Assembly: GCA_937142855.1 (NCBI GenBank)
Contig: CAKZQZ010000055.1
Span: 1-64,000, forward strand
From: an uncultured Alphaproteobacteria bacterium
Lineage (GTDB): Bacteria; Pseudomonadota; Alphaproteobacteria; Puniceispirillales; Marisalimonadaceae
Reading direction: 5' to 3'
DNA: 64,000 bases
Shown: piece by piece, positions 21,590 to 33,039 of the stretch
Layout of the letters: every line of letters begins with the position of its first letter
Position numbering within the stretch: position 1 is the first letter of the stretch
Position numbers and translations under genes: made by a program
Notes under the pieces: model-generated
The model's input: the letters and a program-made list of their open reading frames with translations, nothing else
Database searches by the model: none
What the model was told of the DNA's origin: nothing

Positions 21590-22928
21590 AAAGAAAAAAA
21601 AATTATCAAGTAATTTCAGCCCTATTTCTCTAGATATCACAGACGTTGGGTATAAAGGAGAAGGCATAGCAAAATTAATTACAGAATTAAATTTTGAAAA
21701 AAAAGATTATAATTTTTTTGTACCATTTGCATTACCTAATGAAAAGATTATAGCAAAACCTACTCAACTATTTTCAAAAAATGTTAGAGCTGAGTTAGTT
21801 GAAATTATAAAGCCTTCGCCTGAGCGAGTTAACCCTCAATGTGAACACTTTTTTAAATGTGGAGGATGTATGCTCCAACATTGGCGGTTTGAACACTATA
21901 ATAATTGGAAAATGAATAGAATAACCTCTTCGATTTATCAAATATCCTCAAATACCATAATTAAAAAAATGGTAAGTTCCTCTCAAAACTCAAGAAGACA
22001 CGCTAAATTCACAGCCAAAAGAAATAAATCAAAGCTAATAATTGGGTTTTATGAACATAAAAGTCATTTTGTAACTGAAATTACCGAATGCCTTATACTA
22101 GAAAAATCTCTCATTAGGTTAATTCAAGATTTACGAAAGCCCCTTGAAGAAATTATAAAAATTGGTGATATAATTCATATTCACGCTAACTTACTTGATA
22201 ATGGGATTGATCTATTAATAGATGGATTAGCTGATATTTCTTTTAAAAAATTTTCTGAACTTAATAAGAAACTGATAGAAAATAAAGTCATTAGGGTACA
22301 TCGAAGACTAAATAATAAAATTTTGGATTTAATTTATATTACTGACAGAACAAGTTTATCAAATAATGTCTTCTCATCTGTAATATATCCTCCCCCAGGT
22401 GGTTTTTTACAAGCGACTGTAAGTGGTGAAAATACAATTATCAAATGTGTTATGGAAGCATTAGAGAATTATAATAAAAAAACATATATTTGTGAATTAT
22501 TTTGCGGATCTGGAACTATTACTTTACCGCTTCTTTTACAAAATTTTAGAATTAACGCATTTGAACTAAATACTGAATCTCTACATTCAATAGATTTATC
22601 CTCAAAAGGAAAACCATTTAATAACAATATAAAAACATATACTAGAAACTTAAAATCTAAACCTTTAACAATCAAAGAATTAGAGAATTATGGAGCAATT
22701 ATTATTGACCCTCCAAGATCTGGTGCTCATACACAATTTTTAAATATTGCAAAATCAAAGGTACCATTAGTGATAAGTGTTTCGTGTGATATAAACACAT
22801 TTGTTAGGGATTCAAAAATTTTAATAGAAAATAATTATAATTTAAAATGGGTTCAACCAATTGATCAATTTCTTTATTCAGCTCATATTGAAGTAGTTGG
22901 TTTTTTTGAACTTAACAAGGCAAGTTAA
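21582..22928 (+). CDS. Class I SAM-dependent RNA (uracil-C5) methyltransferase, RlmD/TrmA-like
   Basis: TRAM-like N-terminus, CEHFFKCGGCMLQHW Fe-S cysteines, ELFCGSGTITLPL, IDPPRSGAH. Confidence 0.88.
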   Translation: MNKKKKKLSSNFSPISLDITDVGYKGEGIAKLITELNFEKKDYNFFVPFALPNEKIIAKPTQLFSKNVRAELVEIIKPSPERVNPQCEHFFKCGGCMLQHWRFEHYNNWKMNRITSSIYQISSNTIIKKMVSSSQNSRRHAKFTAKRNKSKLIIGFYEHKSHFVTEITECLILEKSLIRLIQDLRKPLEEIIKIGDIIHIHANLLDNGIDLLIDGLADISFKKFSELNKKLIENKVIRVHRRLNNKILDLIYITDRTSLSNNVFSSVIYPPPGGFLQATVSGENTIIKCVMEALENYNKKTYICELFCGSGTITLPLLLQNFRINAFELNTESLHSIDLSSKGKPFNNNIKTYTRNLKSKPLTIKELENYGAIIIDPPRSGAHTQFLNIAKSKVPLVISVSCDINTFVRDSKILIENNYNLKWVQPIDQFLYSAHIEVVGFFELNKAS

Positions 22929-23138
22929 ATGTTGATAAAAAGATCAATCACTTTAAAAAAGCATAGAACTTCATTGTCATTAGAAAAAGAATTTTGGGAT
23001 TCACTTGATCTCATCGCTAAAAACAAGAACTGTTCTCTTCAAAAATTAATATCAGACATTGATGTTAAACGAAAATCATCTTTAGCATCTTCAACAAGAG
23101 TTTTTGTAATAGAAAATTTAAAAAAGTTTAACCTGTAA
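22929..23138 (+). CDS. Ribbon-helix-helix domain protein
   Basis: KRSITLKKHRTSLSLEKEFWDSLDLIAKNKNCSLQKLISDID resembles the RHH_4-type family. Confidence 0.75.
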   Translation: MLIKRSITLKKHRTSLSLEKEFWDSLDLIAKNKNCSLQKLISDIDVKRKSSLASSTRVFVIENLKKFNL

Positions 23139-24672
23139 TTCCAATTTGCCAGGGTGCAAACTCATGTCTTCCTAAATTTAATATTTCACTTTTAGTTTTT
23201 TTACCAGATGCAAATGAAATAAATTCTTCAAATATTTCAGCCCCCATCTCATCGATATTTTTAGCACCATCTATAACTAAACCACAATTAATATCCATAT
23301 CTTCTGTCATTTTATTATATAAGTTTGAGTTAGTTGCAAGCTTAATAGAAGGGGCGGGCTTAGCTCCAAAGCATGAACCTCTTCCAGTAGTGAATGCAAT
23401 CAAATTAGCACCTCCTGCAATCTGCCCGGTTGCTGAAACAGGATCAAAACCAGGTGTATCCATAAAAACAAACCCTTTTTCAGTGACCTTTTCTGCATAA
23501 TTATAAACTTCCATTAACCCAGTTGAACCACCTTTCATGGCTGAACCCAAGGATTTTTCTAATATATTTGCCAATCCACCTTTTTGATTACCTGGACTGA
23601 CCGTTCCATTAATCTGAACATCTCTTCCTACAGAGTATACATTTTTCCACCAATTTACTTTATTCATCAATTTATCAGCCACAGATACACTGACAGCTCT
23701 AGCCGTTAAGCTATTTTCTACTCCATAGATTTCAGGTGTCTCTGATAAAATAGCTGTCCCTCCGTGAGTTACTAAAATATCAACCGCTTTACCTAAGGAA
23801 GGGTTAGCGGATAAAGAAGAAAATGAGTCTGAACCTCCACATTGAAGACCAACAGTCAAATTAGATAAAGAAACCTCTTCTCTTTTAATATCATTAGCCT
23901 TTTTAAGCATATCTTCTATACACTTTATTCCTGCTTTGATTGTTGCTGACGTACCCCCGTTTTCTTGCATAACTAAAGTTTTTAAATTCTGATTTTCTAC
24001 TATACCTTGATATTGAAACAGCCCTCCTACCTGGCACCTTTCACACCCTAAACCTACAACTAAAGAAGAAGCTACATTGGGATGATCTATGTATCCTCCA
24101 AGCGTTCTATAAAGTAAATTCATTGGTTCCCCAGATAATTCCATGCCACATCCAGTTGAGTGACTGAATGCAGCAACACCATCTACATTGGGATAGTCTT
24201 TTAATTTTTCTGGCGTAAAATATGAAGCAATTTCATGGACAACAGTTGCAGAGCAATTAACAGTTGAAACTACAGCAATAAAATTTCTAGTACCAACACG
24301 GCCATCTTTTCTTCTGAATCCCATAAAAGTTCTTTGAGTTGAGGAATTAGCAAACATTGTAGGCTTGTACTTAGAACAATAATCATGTTCTCTGCTAAAT
24401 TCCTTAAATTTAATGTTTGAATTGATTAATACTTGTCCTTTACAAATATCAGAATCTGCAAAACCAATTATTGTTCCATATTTGTATATTGGTGCATCTT
24501 TTGGAATATCAACGTTAGCAATTTTTTGACCTGACAAGATCGGTGCATCTATTTTTAAATCGTGATCTTTTAAATAATCACCGGCATTCATATTATTTAA
24601 GGCGATGACAATATTATCTGTTTTATTTAAAATTATTGCCTTTGGTTTTGAACTCATTTGTTTATCTACCAT
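23128..24672 (-). CDS. UxaA-family hydrolase (altronate/galactarate dehydratase-like)
   Basis: FMGFRRKDGRVGTRNFIAVVSTVNCSATV, SHSTGCGM, GLQCGGSDSFSSLSANPSLG. Confidence 0.88.
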   Translation of the reverse strand: MVDKQMSSKPKAIILNKTDNIVIALNNMNAGDYLKDHDLKIDAPILSGQKIANVDIPKDAPIYKYGTIIGFADSDICKGQVLINSNIKFKEFSREHDYCSKYKPTMFANSSTQRTFMGFRRKDGRVGTRNFIAVVSTVNCSATVVHEIASYFTPEKLKDYPNVDGVAAFSHSTGCGMELSGEPMNLLYRTLGGYIDHPNVASSLVVGLGCERCQVGGLFQYQGIVENQNLKTLVMQENGGTSATIKAGIKCIEDMLKKANDIKREEVSLSNLTVGLQCGGSDSFSSLSANPSLGKAVDILVTHGGTAILSETPEIYGVENSLTARAVSVSVADKLMNKVNWWKNVYSVGRDVQINGTVSPGNQKGGLANILEKSLGSAMKGGSTGLMEVYNYAEKVTEKGFVFMDTPGFDPVSATGQIAGGANLIAFTTGRGSCFGAKPAPSIKLATNSNLYNKMTEDMDINCGLVIDGAKNIDEMGAEIFEEFISFASGKKTKSEILNLGRHEFAPWQIGITG

Positions 24673-24691
24673 TTTCTAATCCTAAATTTAA

Positions 24692-25411
24692 TTATTTTGA
24701 GTCAGATTTTGAATTTATCCAACTTTCAAATAAATTTTTTTGTTTTTCATCTGTCAAGGGGTACAATCCTCTAATACTTGATCCATTCTGGACCTTATCT
24801 ATTACGTAGTCTTCATAGACTGTCATTGATTTAACTTCTTCAGATATTTCTTCTATAATTTTATTTGGAATTACAATAACACCTTCTTGGTCACCCACTA
24901 TCAAATCGTTTGGCCATACTGCAACATCACCACAACCAATAGGTACATTAATATCAATTGCTTGATGAAGAGTAAGATTAGTTGGAGACGACGGCCTATG
25001 GTGATACGCGGGAAATTCTAATTTTTTTATTTCAGAAGAATCTCTAAATCCTCCATCTGTGACTACGCCTGCACATCCTCTTACCATTAACCTTGTTATT
25101 AGAATAGCACCTGCTGATGCTGCCCTTGCATCCTTACGACTATCAAAAATTAAAACGTGATTTTTAGGACATTTTTCAATTGCTACACGTTGAGGATGTT
25201 CTGGGTTTCTAAAAACATCAAGAGTATTTAAATCTTCTCTTGCTGGAATATACCTAACAGTAAAAGCATAACCAACCATATTTGATAAATTTGGATTAAG
25301 TGGACTTACTCCTTGTATAAATTGATTTCTTAAACCTCTCTTAAACAAAGCTGTAGAAATAGTAGCAACGCTTGATTTTAAAAAAATATTTTTAATTTTT
25401 CCTGTCAACAT
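24692..25411 (-). CDS. RraA-like / HMG-CHA aldolase superfamily protein
   Basis: GAILITRLMVRGCAGVVTDGGFRD, PNDLIVGDQEGVIVIP. Confidence 0.85.
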   Translation of the reverse strand: MLTGKIKNIFLKSSVATISTALFKRGLRNQFIQGVSPLNPNLSNMVGYAFTVRYIPAREDLNTLDVFRNPEHPQRVAIEKCPKNHVLIFDSRKDARAASAGAILITRLMVRGCAGVVTDGGFRDSSEIKKLEFPAYHHRPSSPTNLTLHQAIDINVPIGCGDVAVWPNDLIVGDQEGVIVIPNKIIEEISEEVKSMTVYEDYVIDKVQNGSSIRGLYPLTDEKQKNLFESWINSKSDSK

Positions 25412-25420
25412 AATTAATCT

Positions 25421-27154
25421 CTAATAAATATCTGGTTCTTCTGCTGATTTTCCAAAGTCGGTTTCTAAAAAATCGAAATCACAACCTTCATTTGCTTGCT
25501 TTACATGTTGGCTAAACATCCAAAGCCAACCCCTACCAGCTTTTGGTTGCTTTGGCTGTATCATTTTTTTTCTGGCAGATAACGTTTTATCATCCACTAG
25601 CATATTAATTTTTCTTAAATTTACATCAAGCTCAATAATATCTCCTGTTTTGAGAAGAGACAACGGGCCACCAATAAAACTTTCAGGAGCAACGTGTAAA
25701 ATGCAAGCACCATAACTAGTACCGCTCATTCTAGCATCAGATATTCTAACCATATCTCTGACCCCTTTTTTAAGAAGTTTTTTGGGTATAGGCATCATTC
25801 CCCATTCAGGCATACCTGGCCCTCCTACAGGACCAACATTTCTTAATACCAAAACATGATTTTCAGAAACATCCAAATCATCACTATCTATAATATCTTT
25901 CATTTCCTGATAACTATCAAAAACAATTGCAGGTCCTTTATGTTTCATGAATTTCTTATCACAAGCAGCTGGTTTGATGACACATCCATCCGGTGCTAAA
26001 TTTCCCTTTAAAACAGCTAATGAACCTTCTTCATATATTGGGTTATCTAAGCTTCTAATGACATCATTATTAATTGTTTCTTTTTTTGATATTATTTCTT
26101 TTAACCTAAGCCCGGAAACTGTTATTTCCTCCAAATTAAGTTTTTCAGCAAGTGAAAACATTAAAGACAAAATACCTCCAGCATAATAAAAATCTTCCAT
26201 TAGGTATTCCACGCCTGATGGCCTAATATTTGCTATCAGAGGAATTTCCCTTCCTTTTTTATCCAAGTCATCAATTGTCAAATGAATACCAGCTCTTCTT
26301 GCCATAGCTATTAAATGAATAATAGCATTTGTTGAACAGCCCATAGCCATAGCTACAGTAACAGCATTATCAATAGATTTTTCAGTGATTATTTTAGATG
26401 GCTTTAGATCTTCCCAAACCATATCAACTATTCTTTTACCAACATTCGTAGACATTCTGATATGATTTGAATCAGCTGCAGGTATCGAACTTGCTCCAGG
26501 CAAACACAATCCAATAGCCTCTGCTATTGCTGTCATTGTACTTGCTGTACCCATCGTCATACAATGACCATAAGATCTAGCAATACCAGACTCCACTTCT
26601 GCCCAGTCATTTTCCGTTATATTACCTGCCCTTAATTCATCCCAATATTTCCAACCATCAGAACCACTCCCCAAATACTTTCCTTTATAATTTCCTCTTA
26701 ACATTGGACCAGCAGGTAAGAATATCATTGGTAAATCTAGACTAATTGCTCCCATTGTAAGGGCTGGAGTAGTTTTGTCACACCCTCCCATAAGCACGAC
26801 CCCATCAATAGGATGTGACCTTATTAACTCTTCAACTTCCATAGAAAGCATATTTCTATACAACATAGTTGTCGGTTTCACATACATTTCTGCCAAGGAA
26901 ATTGCTGGAAGTTCTATTGGTAATCCACCAGATTGGTAAACGCCCTTTTTAACATCCTCAACTCTTTGTTTGAAGTGTTGGTGACATGGTTGTATTTCTG
27001 ACCAGGTGTTTATTATTCCTATAATAGGTTTATTTTCCCAGTCATCTTTTCCTAAACCCATTTGCATTGCTCTAGATCTATGACCAAAAGATCTTACATC
27101 GTTAGGAGAAAACCATCTTGAACTTCTTAAATCTTTATATTGTTTTTTTTGCAT
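25421..27154 (-). CDS. IlvD/Edd family dehydratase (sugar-acid dehydratase type)
   Basis: LMGGCDKTTPALTMG, ATAC-like CMTMGTASTMT, DARMSGTSYGACILHVAPES; LRSSRWFSPNDVRSFGHRSR start as in arabonate/sugar-acid dehydratases. Confidence 0.88.
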   Translation of the reverse strand: MQKKQYKDLRSSRWFSPNDVRSFGHRSRAMQMGLGKDDWENKPIIGIINTWSEIQPCHQHFKQRVEDVKKGVYQSGGLPIELPAISLAEMYVKPTTMLYRNMLSMEVEELIRSHPIDGVVLMGGCDKTTPALTMGAISLDLPMIFLPAGPMLRGNYKGKYLGSGSDGWKYWDELRAGNITENDWAEVESGIARSYGHCMTMGTASTMTAIAEAIGLCLPGASSIPAADSNHIRMSTNVGKRIVDMVWEDLKPSKIITEKSIDNAVTVAMAMGCSTNAIIHLIAMARRAGIHLTIDDLDKKGREIPLIANIRPSGVEYLMEDFYYAGGILSLMFSLAEKLNLEEITVSGLRLKEIISKKETINNDVIRSLDNPIYEEGSLAVLKGNLAPDGCVIKPAACDKKFMKHKGPAIVFDSYQEMKDIIDSDDLDVSENHVLVLRNVGPVGGPGMPEWGMMPIPKKLLKKGVRDMVRISDARMSGTSYGACILHVAPESFIGGPLSLLKTGDIIELDVNLRKINMLVDDKTLSARKKMIQPKQPKAGRGWLWMFSQHVKQANEGCDFDFLETDFGKSAEEPDIY

Positions 27155-27233
27155 TTCATTTCTAATTTTTTATTAATTAAGTTTAGACCTTAATTAAAAC
27201 TTGAGAAAATACATAATAAAAAAATATTTATTT

Positions 27234-27310
27234 TGGTAGGCCTGGAGGGACTTGAACCCCCAACCACTCCGTTATGAGCGGAGGGCTCTAACCAGTTGAG
27301 CTACAGGCCT
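27234..27310 (-). tRNA. tRNA with anticodon CAT, most likely tRNA-Ile2 (lysidine-modified)
   Basis: AGGCCTGTAGCTCAACTGGTTAGAGCCCTCCGCTCATAACGGAGTGGTTGGGGGTTCAAGTCCCTCCAGGCCTACCA; perfect 7-bp acceptor stem, CTCCG/CGGAG anticodon stem, encoded CCA. C4:G69 and C5:G68 match TilS determinants. Confidence 0.9.
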
Positions 27311-27386
27311 ATTATAGAGATGTTCTAATTTTCAACTTATACAAGTACATTTTAAGTATGTAAAGTGGAAGTATTAAGAATAGATT

Positions 27387-29384
27387 TTAATTTTCTAAAA
27401 AAGATCTCAATTTTCTTGATCTAGTTGGATGCTTTAGTTTTCTGAGAGCTTTGGCTTCTATTTGCCTTATTCTTTCTCTAGTTACACTAAATTGTTGCCC
27501 GACTTCTTCAAGTGTATGATCGGTATTCATACCTATTCCAAATCGCATCCTAAGAACTCTCTCTTCTCTAGGAGTTAAGCTAGCTAAAATCCTTGTAGTT
27601 GTTTCTCGTAAATTCGCATGTATCGCAGCTTCAAGTGGCTGCACAGCCATTTTATCCTCAATAAAATCACCTAAATGACTATCGTCTTCATCTCCTACTG
27701 GGGTTTCTAATGAAATTGGTTCTTTAGCTATTTTAAGCACTTTTCTAACTTTGTCTAAGGGCATAGAAATTTTTTCAGACAGTTCTTCCGGTGTTGGCTC
27801 TCGTCCAATTTCGTGTAGCATCTGCCTCGATGATCTCACTAATTTATTAATAGTCTCAATCATATGAACAGGTATTCTAATCGTTCTTGCTTGATCCGCA
27901 ATAGATCGGGTTATAGCTTGTCTTATCCACCATGTTGCATATGTTGAAAATTTGTAACCTCTTCTATATTCGAATTTATCAACAGCTTTCATTAAACCTA
28001 TGTTTCCTTCTTGAATAAGGTCCAAAAACTGAAGTCCTCTATTTGTGTATTTTTTTGCTATGGATATAACCAATCTTAAATTAGCCTCAACCATCTCTTT
28101 TTTTGCTCTAGCTGCCTCCCGTTCACCTCTTTGAATTATCTGAATGAGTTTTTTATATTCTTGAACAGGCATACTTGTGTTATTAACAAAATCAAATACT
28201 TGATCGCAGATTCTTACTATTTCATCATTATTCTCGGAAGTGAATTTCTCCCAATTTTTTGCTTTTACTGGCTTTAAAACCCAATTATGATTAATTTCAT
28301 TACCTACCCAACTATTAATAAAATCTTTTCTATTTACACCAGAGTTTTCAGCTAATCTTAATAATGAACCTTCTATATTTGTTATCTGCCTATTGAGGCC
28401 ATACATTTGGTCTATTAACTCTTCTTGTCTATTATTATTTAAATAAATTTTTTCCATTTGCTCTATTAGAAGAATTCTTAGTTCAGAAAGTCTGTTTTCT
28501 GATCTTAAAACTAAAGTTTCACCCTTTCTTAATCTAGCTATTCTTCTTTCGCTAAGTGTTAAAATTTCTTTAAATGTATTTGCAACCTCATCAATCATTG
28601 ACAAAATTTGATCTTTTATTTCTGATTCCATTGCCACTAAGGAAAGATTAATATCTTCATCTTCACTTTCGTCTTCACTGTCTTTTTCTTCTTCGGTTTC
28701 TTCGTCATTATTTTCCAAATCATTTTCTTTTTTTGATTCGTCTACAGAGGCTTTTGGTATAACAACGTTTAAATTATCAAATTTTATTTTATCAATATTA
28801 TCATTAGCAATTTCTGGTTCATTGGCTCCACCATTAATGCGAGCATAAGTAGTTTCTAGGTCTATGATATCTCTCAATAACATTGTCCCATCATCTACCT
28901 CATCTCTCCATTTTAAAAAAGCTCTCATAGCAAGAGGAGATTCGTATATTCCGCCAATCATCAACTCTCTTCCAGCTTCAATTCTTTTTGCAATAGATAT
29001 TTCGCCTTCTCTCGACAACAACTCAACGGACCCCATTTCTTTAAGGTACATTCTTACAGGATCATCTGACCTTGCACCTTCGTCGTCACTTAAGTTTCCT
29101 GCGTTTTTCTCCTCGACCTCTTCATGTGATGACTCTTCTTGTTGATCAATTATATTCAAACCCATATCGTTAATTGCTGCGTGAATATCTTCTATTTGCT
29201 CAGAAGAGTATTCACCTGGAGGGAGTGCAGAGTTAAGCTCATCTAAAGTAACAAAGCCATTAGCTTTACCTTTTTTTATGAGAGATTTAATTGCTGAATT
29301 ATTAAGGTCTAATATTGGGCTGTCATTCCCAGATTTGCTTTTGATTTGTTTGTTTTCTGTGTTTGCCAGCATATCATATCTCAC
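27387..29384 (-). CDS. rpoD: RNA polymerase primary sigma factor RpoD
   Basis: [60 protein letters not shown]-terminal region 4.2. Confidence 0.98.
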   Translation of the reverse strand: MRYDMLANTENKQIKSKSGNDSPILDLNNSAIKSLIKKGKANGFVTLDELNSALPPGEYSSEQIEDIHAAINDMGLNIIDQQEESSHEEVEEKNAGNLSDDEGARSDDPVRMYLKEMGSVELLSREGEISIAKRIEAGRELMIGGIYESPLAMRAFLKWRDEVDDGTMLLRDIIDLETTYARINGGANEPEIANDNIDKIKFDNLNVVIPKASVDESKKENDLENNDEETEEEKDSEDESEDEDINLSLVAMESEIKDQILSMIDEVANTFKEILTLSERRIARLRKGETLVLRSENRLSELRILLIEQMEKIYLNNNRQEELIDQMYGLNRQITNIEGSLLRLAENSGVNRKDFINSWVGNEINHNWVLKPVKAKNWEKFTSENNDEIVRICDQVFDFVNNTSMPVQEYKKLIQIIQRGEREAARAKKEMVEANLRLVISIAKKYTNRGLQFLDLIQEGNIGLMKAVDKFEYRRGYKFSTYATWWIRQAITRSIADQARTIRIPVHMIETINKLVRSSRQMLHEIGREPTPEELSEKISMPLDKVRKVLKIAKEPISLETPVGDEDDSHLGDFIEDKMAVQPLEAAIHANLRETTTRILASLTPREERVLRMRFGIGMNTDHTLEEVGQQFSVTRERIRQIEAKALRKLKHPTRSRKLRSFLEN

Positions 29385-29430
29385 TTAAAATTTTATTATG
29401 ACTACGTATATTTTGTTCTTAATACAAAGA

Positions 29431-31089
29431 CTATATTTTTTTTAAAGAAACTAAACTTAAGAGTTCTTCAAAAACATTACATAAATAATTATAATTATTG
29501 TTAAGGTTAAGCCTTGAAGAATAGTTAGTTTCCAAAATTTTTTTTATTTGAACTGTGAAACCCTCACTTATCAAAGTTTCTTGTAATATTTGAGCGTTTA
29601 TATCTGATTGTTTACTAACTTGCAAAAGAATCGATTCCTTTAATTCATTTAATCCCTTATTTTGAAAGCTCAACAAAGATATTTTTTCATCAAATTTTAA
29701 GCATAATTCAGGAAACGTTAACATCATATAAATAATTGCTCCAATTTTTATTTCAACTCCGGTCTTTGGAAGAAATTTATTTTGAGCTAAATAATGAGAT
29801 CCTAACCTTTTTGAAAAACTTGTTTTTTGAATCAAGCCTCTGTTCTTATCTCTAAAAATCTTTATTCTTTTTTCAATTTCATCCTTATATGCTAATTTAA
29901 TATTTTTGTCTTCAATCTTGTTCACCATGTTTCTCAAATAACTCCAAAAAAGAGCTTTGGTCTCTGGTTCATTTTCTCTGATCATTTTTAAACCTTGTAA
30001 CCAGATCATATCGAGAGCGCTAAGAGCTTTATCTAGAAGTTTCTCAAACTCATTAATACCTTTTTGATTAATAAATTCCTCTGGATCTAAATTATTTGGA
30101 AGGAATACAAACTTGAGTTTTTTGTTAAATTTTAATTTAGGTAAATACTTTTCATAAACTTTAAGGGTTGCATTTTTACCTGCAATATCACCATCAAAAA
30201 CTAAAAAAGCTTCATCAGCAACATTAAATATTTTATTTATTTGTTCATCAGTTAAAGCCGTTCCAAGGGATGCTAAAGCAGGGTAGCCATATTTATGCAA
30301 AGATATTACATCCATATAACCTTCACAAATTATTAACCTTTTTTCGTTTAATAATTTTTTTGCATTTGTTACTCCAAATAACTGTTTACCCTTTTGAAAC
30401 AAATTTGTTTCAGGAGAATTGATATATTTAGGGTTTCCATTTTCTATAACTCTACCTCCAAATGCAATAATTTTGGCGGCATTATCTAGTATTGGAATCA
30501 TAATTCTTTGTTGAAAATAGAAGATTAGCTCTTTCTTATAATTTCGTTTTACTAGACCAACTTCGATTATTTCATCTAGTGAAAAACCTTCCTTGATTAA
30601 ACATGATACTAAATATTGATTAGATTTTAAATTACCAGAATAACCAATCATAAAATCTTTTATAATTGTTTTATCAATACCACGAGAATAAAGATAATTT
30701 CTTGCCCCCTCTCCCAATGGCGCATTTAAATTTTGAATATAAGAATCAGAGATACGTCTGAGAAGGCTAATACTTTTTTTTATCTTTGGGTTTCCTGTGA
30801 AATTATAGTTTGTATTTTGCAAACCAGCTTCTTCGGCAAGTTTTTTCAAAGCCTCAAGAAAAGTCTTATTCTCCATTTCCATAATATAGTCGAAAATGTC
30901 ACCGTGTTTTCCGCAACCAAAACAGTGATAAAATCCTTTCTCGTCAGAAATGTTAAAAGAAGGAGTTTTTTCTTTATGAAATGGACAAAGAGCAATAAAA
31001 TTAGATTTATCACGTCTCTTCAAAGATAAATTTTTACCCACAACATGAGAAAGCTTGATAGAATTTTTTATTTCTTCTTTTAAGTCCAT
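29431..31089 (-). CDS. dnaG: DNA primase DnaG
   Basis: CPFHKEKTPSFNISDEKGFYHCFGCGKHGD zinc finger; TOPRIM ICEGYMDVISL. Confidence 0.97.
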   Translation of the reverse strand: MDLKEEIKNSIKLSHVVGKNLSLKRRDKSNFIALCPFHKEKTPSFNISDEKGFYHCFGCGKHGDIFDYIMEMENKTFLEALKKLAEEAGLQNTNYNFTGNPKIKKSISLLRRISDSYIQNLNAPLGEGARNYLYSRGIDKTIIKDFMIGYSGNLKSNQYLVSCLIKEGFSLDEIIEVGLVKRNYKKELIFYFQQRIMIPILDNAAKIIAFGGRVIENGNPKYINSPETNLFQKGKQLFGVTNAKKLLNEKRLIICEGYMDVISLHKYGYPALASLGTALTDEQINKIFNVADEAFLVFDGDIAGKNATLKVYEKYLPKLKFNKKLKFVFLPNNLDPEEFINQKGINEFEKLLDKALSALDMIWLQGLKMIRENEPETKALFWSYLRNMVNKIEDKNIKLAYKDEIEKRIKIFRDKNRGLIQKTSFSKRLGSHYLAQNKFLPKTGVEIKIGAIIYMMLTFPELCLKFDEKISLLSFQNKGLNELKESILLQVSKQSDINAQILQETLISEGFTVQIKKILETNYSSRLNLNNNYNYLCNVFEELLSLVSLKKI

Positions 31090-31116
31090 TTTATTTCAAT
31101 AAGAAATTATTCTAAA

Positions 31117-31602
31117 TTAAATTTGAGAGAGTTTTTCTTTAATTAGTTTGCTTGCGACTCCAAAATCGATTTTTCCATCATATTTTTCTTTCATCAAGTT
31201 TATTACTTTACCTATATCTCTAATGGAATTAGCACCAGAAGATGTAATTGTTTTATTTATGATAATTTCAATTTCTTTTGAAGATAATTGCTTAGGCAAA
31301 AAATTTGAAATAATCTCAATTTCGGTTTCTTCTTTTTTTGCCAAATCTTCTCTTTTTCCATTCAAATACATATCAACAGATACTTTTCTTTGCTTAATCA
31401 TACTCTGAAGAACTGAAATTATCTCTTGATCACTAATATCACTTTTTCCATTCCCTTTTGCAATAATATCCTTGTCTTTAATTGATGCTTTTATTAATCT
31501 TAGTGTGTTTAGTAAATCCCCATCTTTTCGAATCATGGCTTCTTTTAGTTTATTAGTAATTTCTTCCCTAATGCTCATTTTATTCCTACTATGTTTAATC
31601 AT
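31117..31602 (-). CDS. yqeY: GatB/YqeY domain protein
   Basis: LRLIKASIKDKDI, GVASKLIKEKLS; adjacent to dnaG. Confidence 0.93.
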   Translation of the reverse strand: MIKHSRNKMSIREEITNKLKEAMIRKDGDLLNTLRLIKASIKDKDIIAKGNGKSDISDQEIISVLQSMIKQRKVSVDMYLNGKREDLAKKEETEIEIISNFLPKQLSSKEIEIIINKTITSSGANSIRDIGKVINLMKEKYDGKIDFGVASKLIKEKLSQI

Positions 31603-31809
31603 TAAATATTTAAAGTTTTATATCTAAAAATAACAAAACTAAAATATTAAATTAATTTTCTTAAATTTGATTGACGAATATTGTAATACATTCTAAGTAA
31701 CTTCTTGATGAAAAATATTGTTAAAATTCCTCTTTTTTTTAATCCTAAAATTATTTTAAATTTCATATTTCTATTACTTTAAGTAATTTGAAAATCATTA
31801 AGGTATATA

Positions 31810-33039
31810 ATGAAAGAAGTAAATTTTAAAAACGAACAAGAAGATGCTTATATTCCCTTTAGCATAAATAGCGTTGATCAAGAAATTATATCAGATAGTG
31901 TCCTGATGTTGGAAGATGGAACATGCTTTTTGGGTAAGTCATTTGGTTCAAAACAAACAAAAATTGGAGAAATCTGCTTTAACACCTCAATGACTGGTTA
32001 CCAAGAAATTATTACTGATCCTTCATACGCTGGACAAATCATATCTTTTACTTTTCCTCATATAGGAAATATAGGCACAAATAATTTTGACAATGAAGGT
32101 GAAACTAAATCTATAGCTGGTATTGTTGTTAGGCAAGTTCCTACCAATCCATCAAATTGGAGATCTGACCAAAAATTTAATGATTGGCTTAAGCTAAACG
32201 ATATCCCTGGAATTTCAGGGATAGACACTCGGATGCTAACCAAAATTATTCGTAAATATAAAAGTTGCAATGCCATAATGTCATATAATGAATTGGGGGA
32301 ATTTAATTTTGACGAATTAAAGAATAAATTAAGACATTATCCTAAAATGGATGGCTTGAATCTCTCATCATCAGTAACTACTGAGAAAAATTATGATTAT
32401 AAAGAAAGTCCTCATAAATTAATTTTGTCAACTCCAAGTACTATTCGTAAATTTAAACCTAAGATAGTGGTAATTGATTTTGGTGTTAAAATGAATATTT
32501 TAAGACACCTTGTGAACCTTAACGCTGACGTGACTGTACTATCCGAAAATACAATAATTGAAGATATAAACAAAATTAAACCAGACGGCATTTTTCTCTC
32601 AAATGGTCCTGGGGATCCCTCTGCAACCGAAAAAAAGTGTAAAGATCTTTTACAAGCAATTCTTAGTTTAGGGATACCAGTTTTTGGAATATGTATTGGT
32701 CATCAATTAATAGGTCTTTCATTAGGAGCTAAAACTATTAAAATGTCTCAAGGTCACCGCGGAGCTAATCATCCTGTTAAAAATTTATCTAATAATAAAG
32801 TTGAAATCACAAGCCAAAACCACGGCTATATGATAGATAAAGACACACTTCCTGAATGCCTTGAGATCACACACCTTTCTTTATTTGATGGTTCTATAGA
32901 AGGGTTTAAACATAAATCTTTACCAATTTTTTCTGTACAGTATCATCCTGAAGCGTCTCCAGGTCCCACAGAATCATCATATTTATTTCAAGAATTCTTA
33001 AATCTAATAGAAGTTTCAGATAATGCCAAAACGAAGTGA
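31810..33039 (+). CDS. carA: Carbamoyl-phosphate synthase small subunit
   Basis: [15 protein letters not shown]; GATase [28 protein letters not shown]. Confidence 0.97.
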   Translation: MKEVNFKNEQEDAYIPFSINSVDQEIISDSVLMLEDGTCFLGKSFGSKQTKIGEICFNTSMTGYQEIITDPSYAGQIISFTFPHIGNIGTNNFDNEGETKSIAGIVVRQVPTNPSNWRSDQKFNDWLKLNDIPGISGIDTRMLTKIIRKYKSCNAIMSYNELGEFNFDELKNKLRHYPKMDGLNLSSSVTTEKNYDYKESPHKLILSTPSTIRKFKPKIVVIDFGVKMNILRHLVNLNADVTVLSENTIIEDINKIKPDGIFLSNGPGDPSATEKKCKDLLQAILSLGIPVFGICIGHQLIGLSLGAKTIKMSQGHRGANHPVKNLSNNKVEITSQNHGYMIDKDTLPECLEITHLSLFDGSIEGFKHKSLPIFSVQYHPEASPGPTESSYLFQEFLNLIEVSDNAKTK

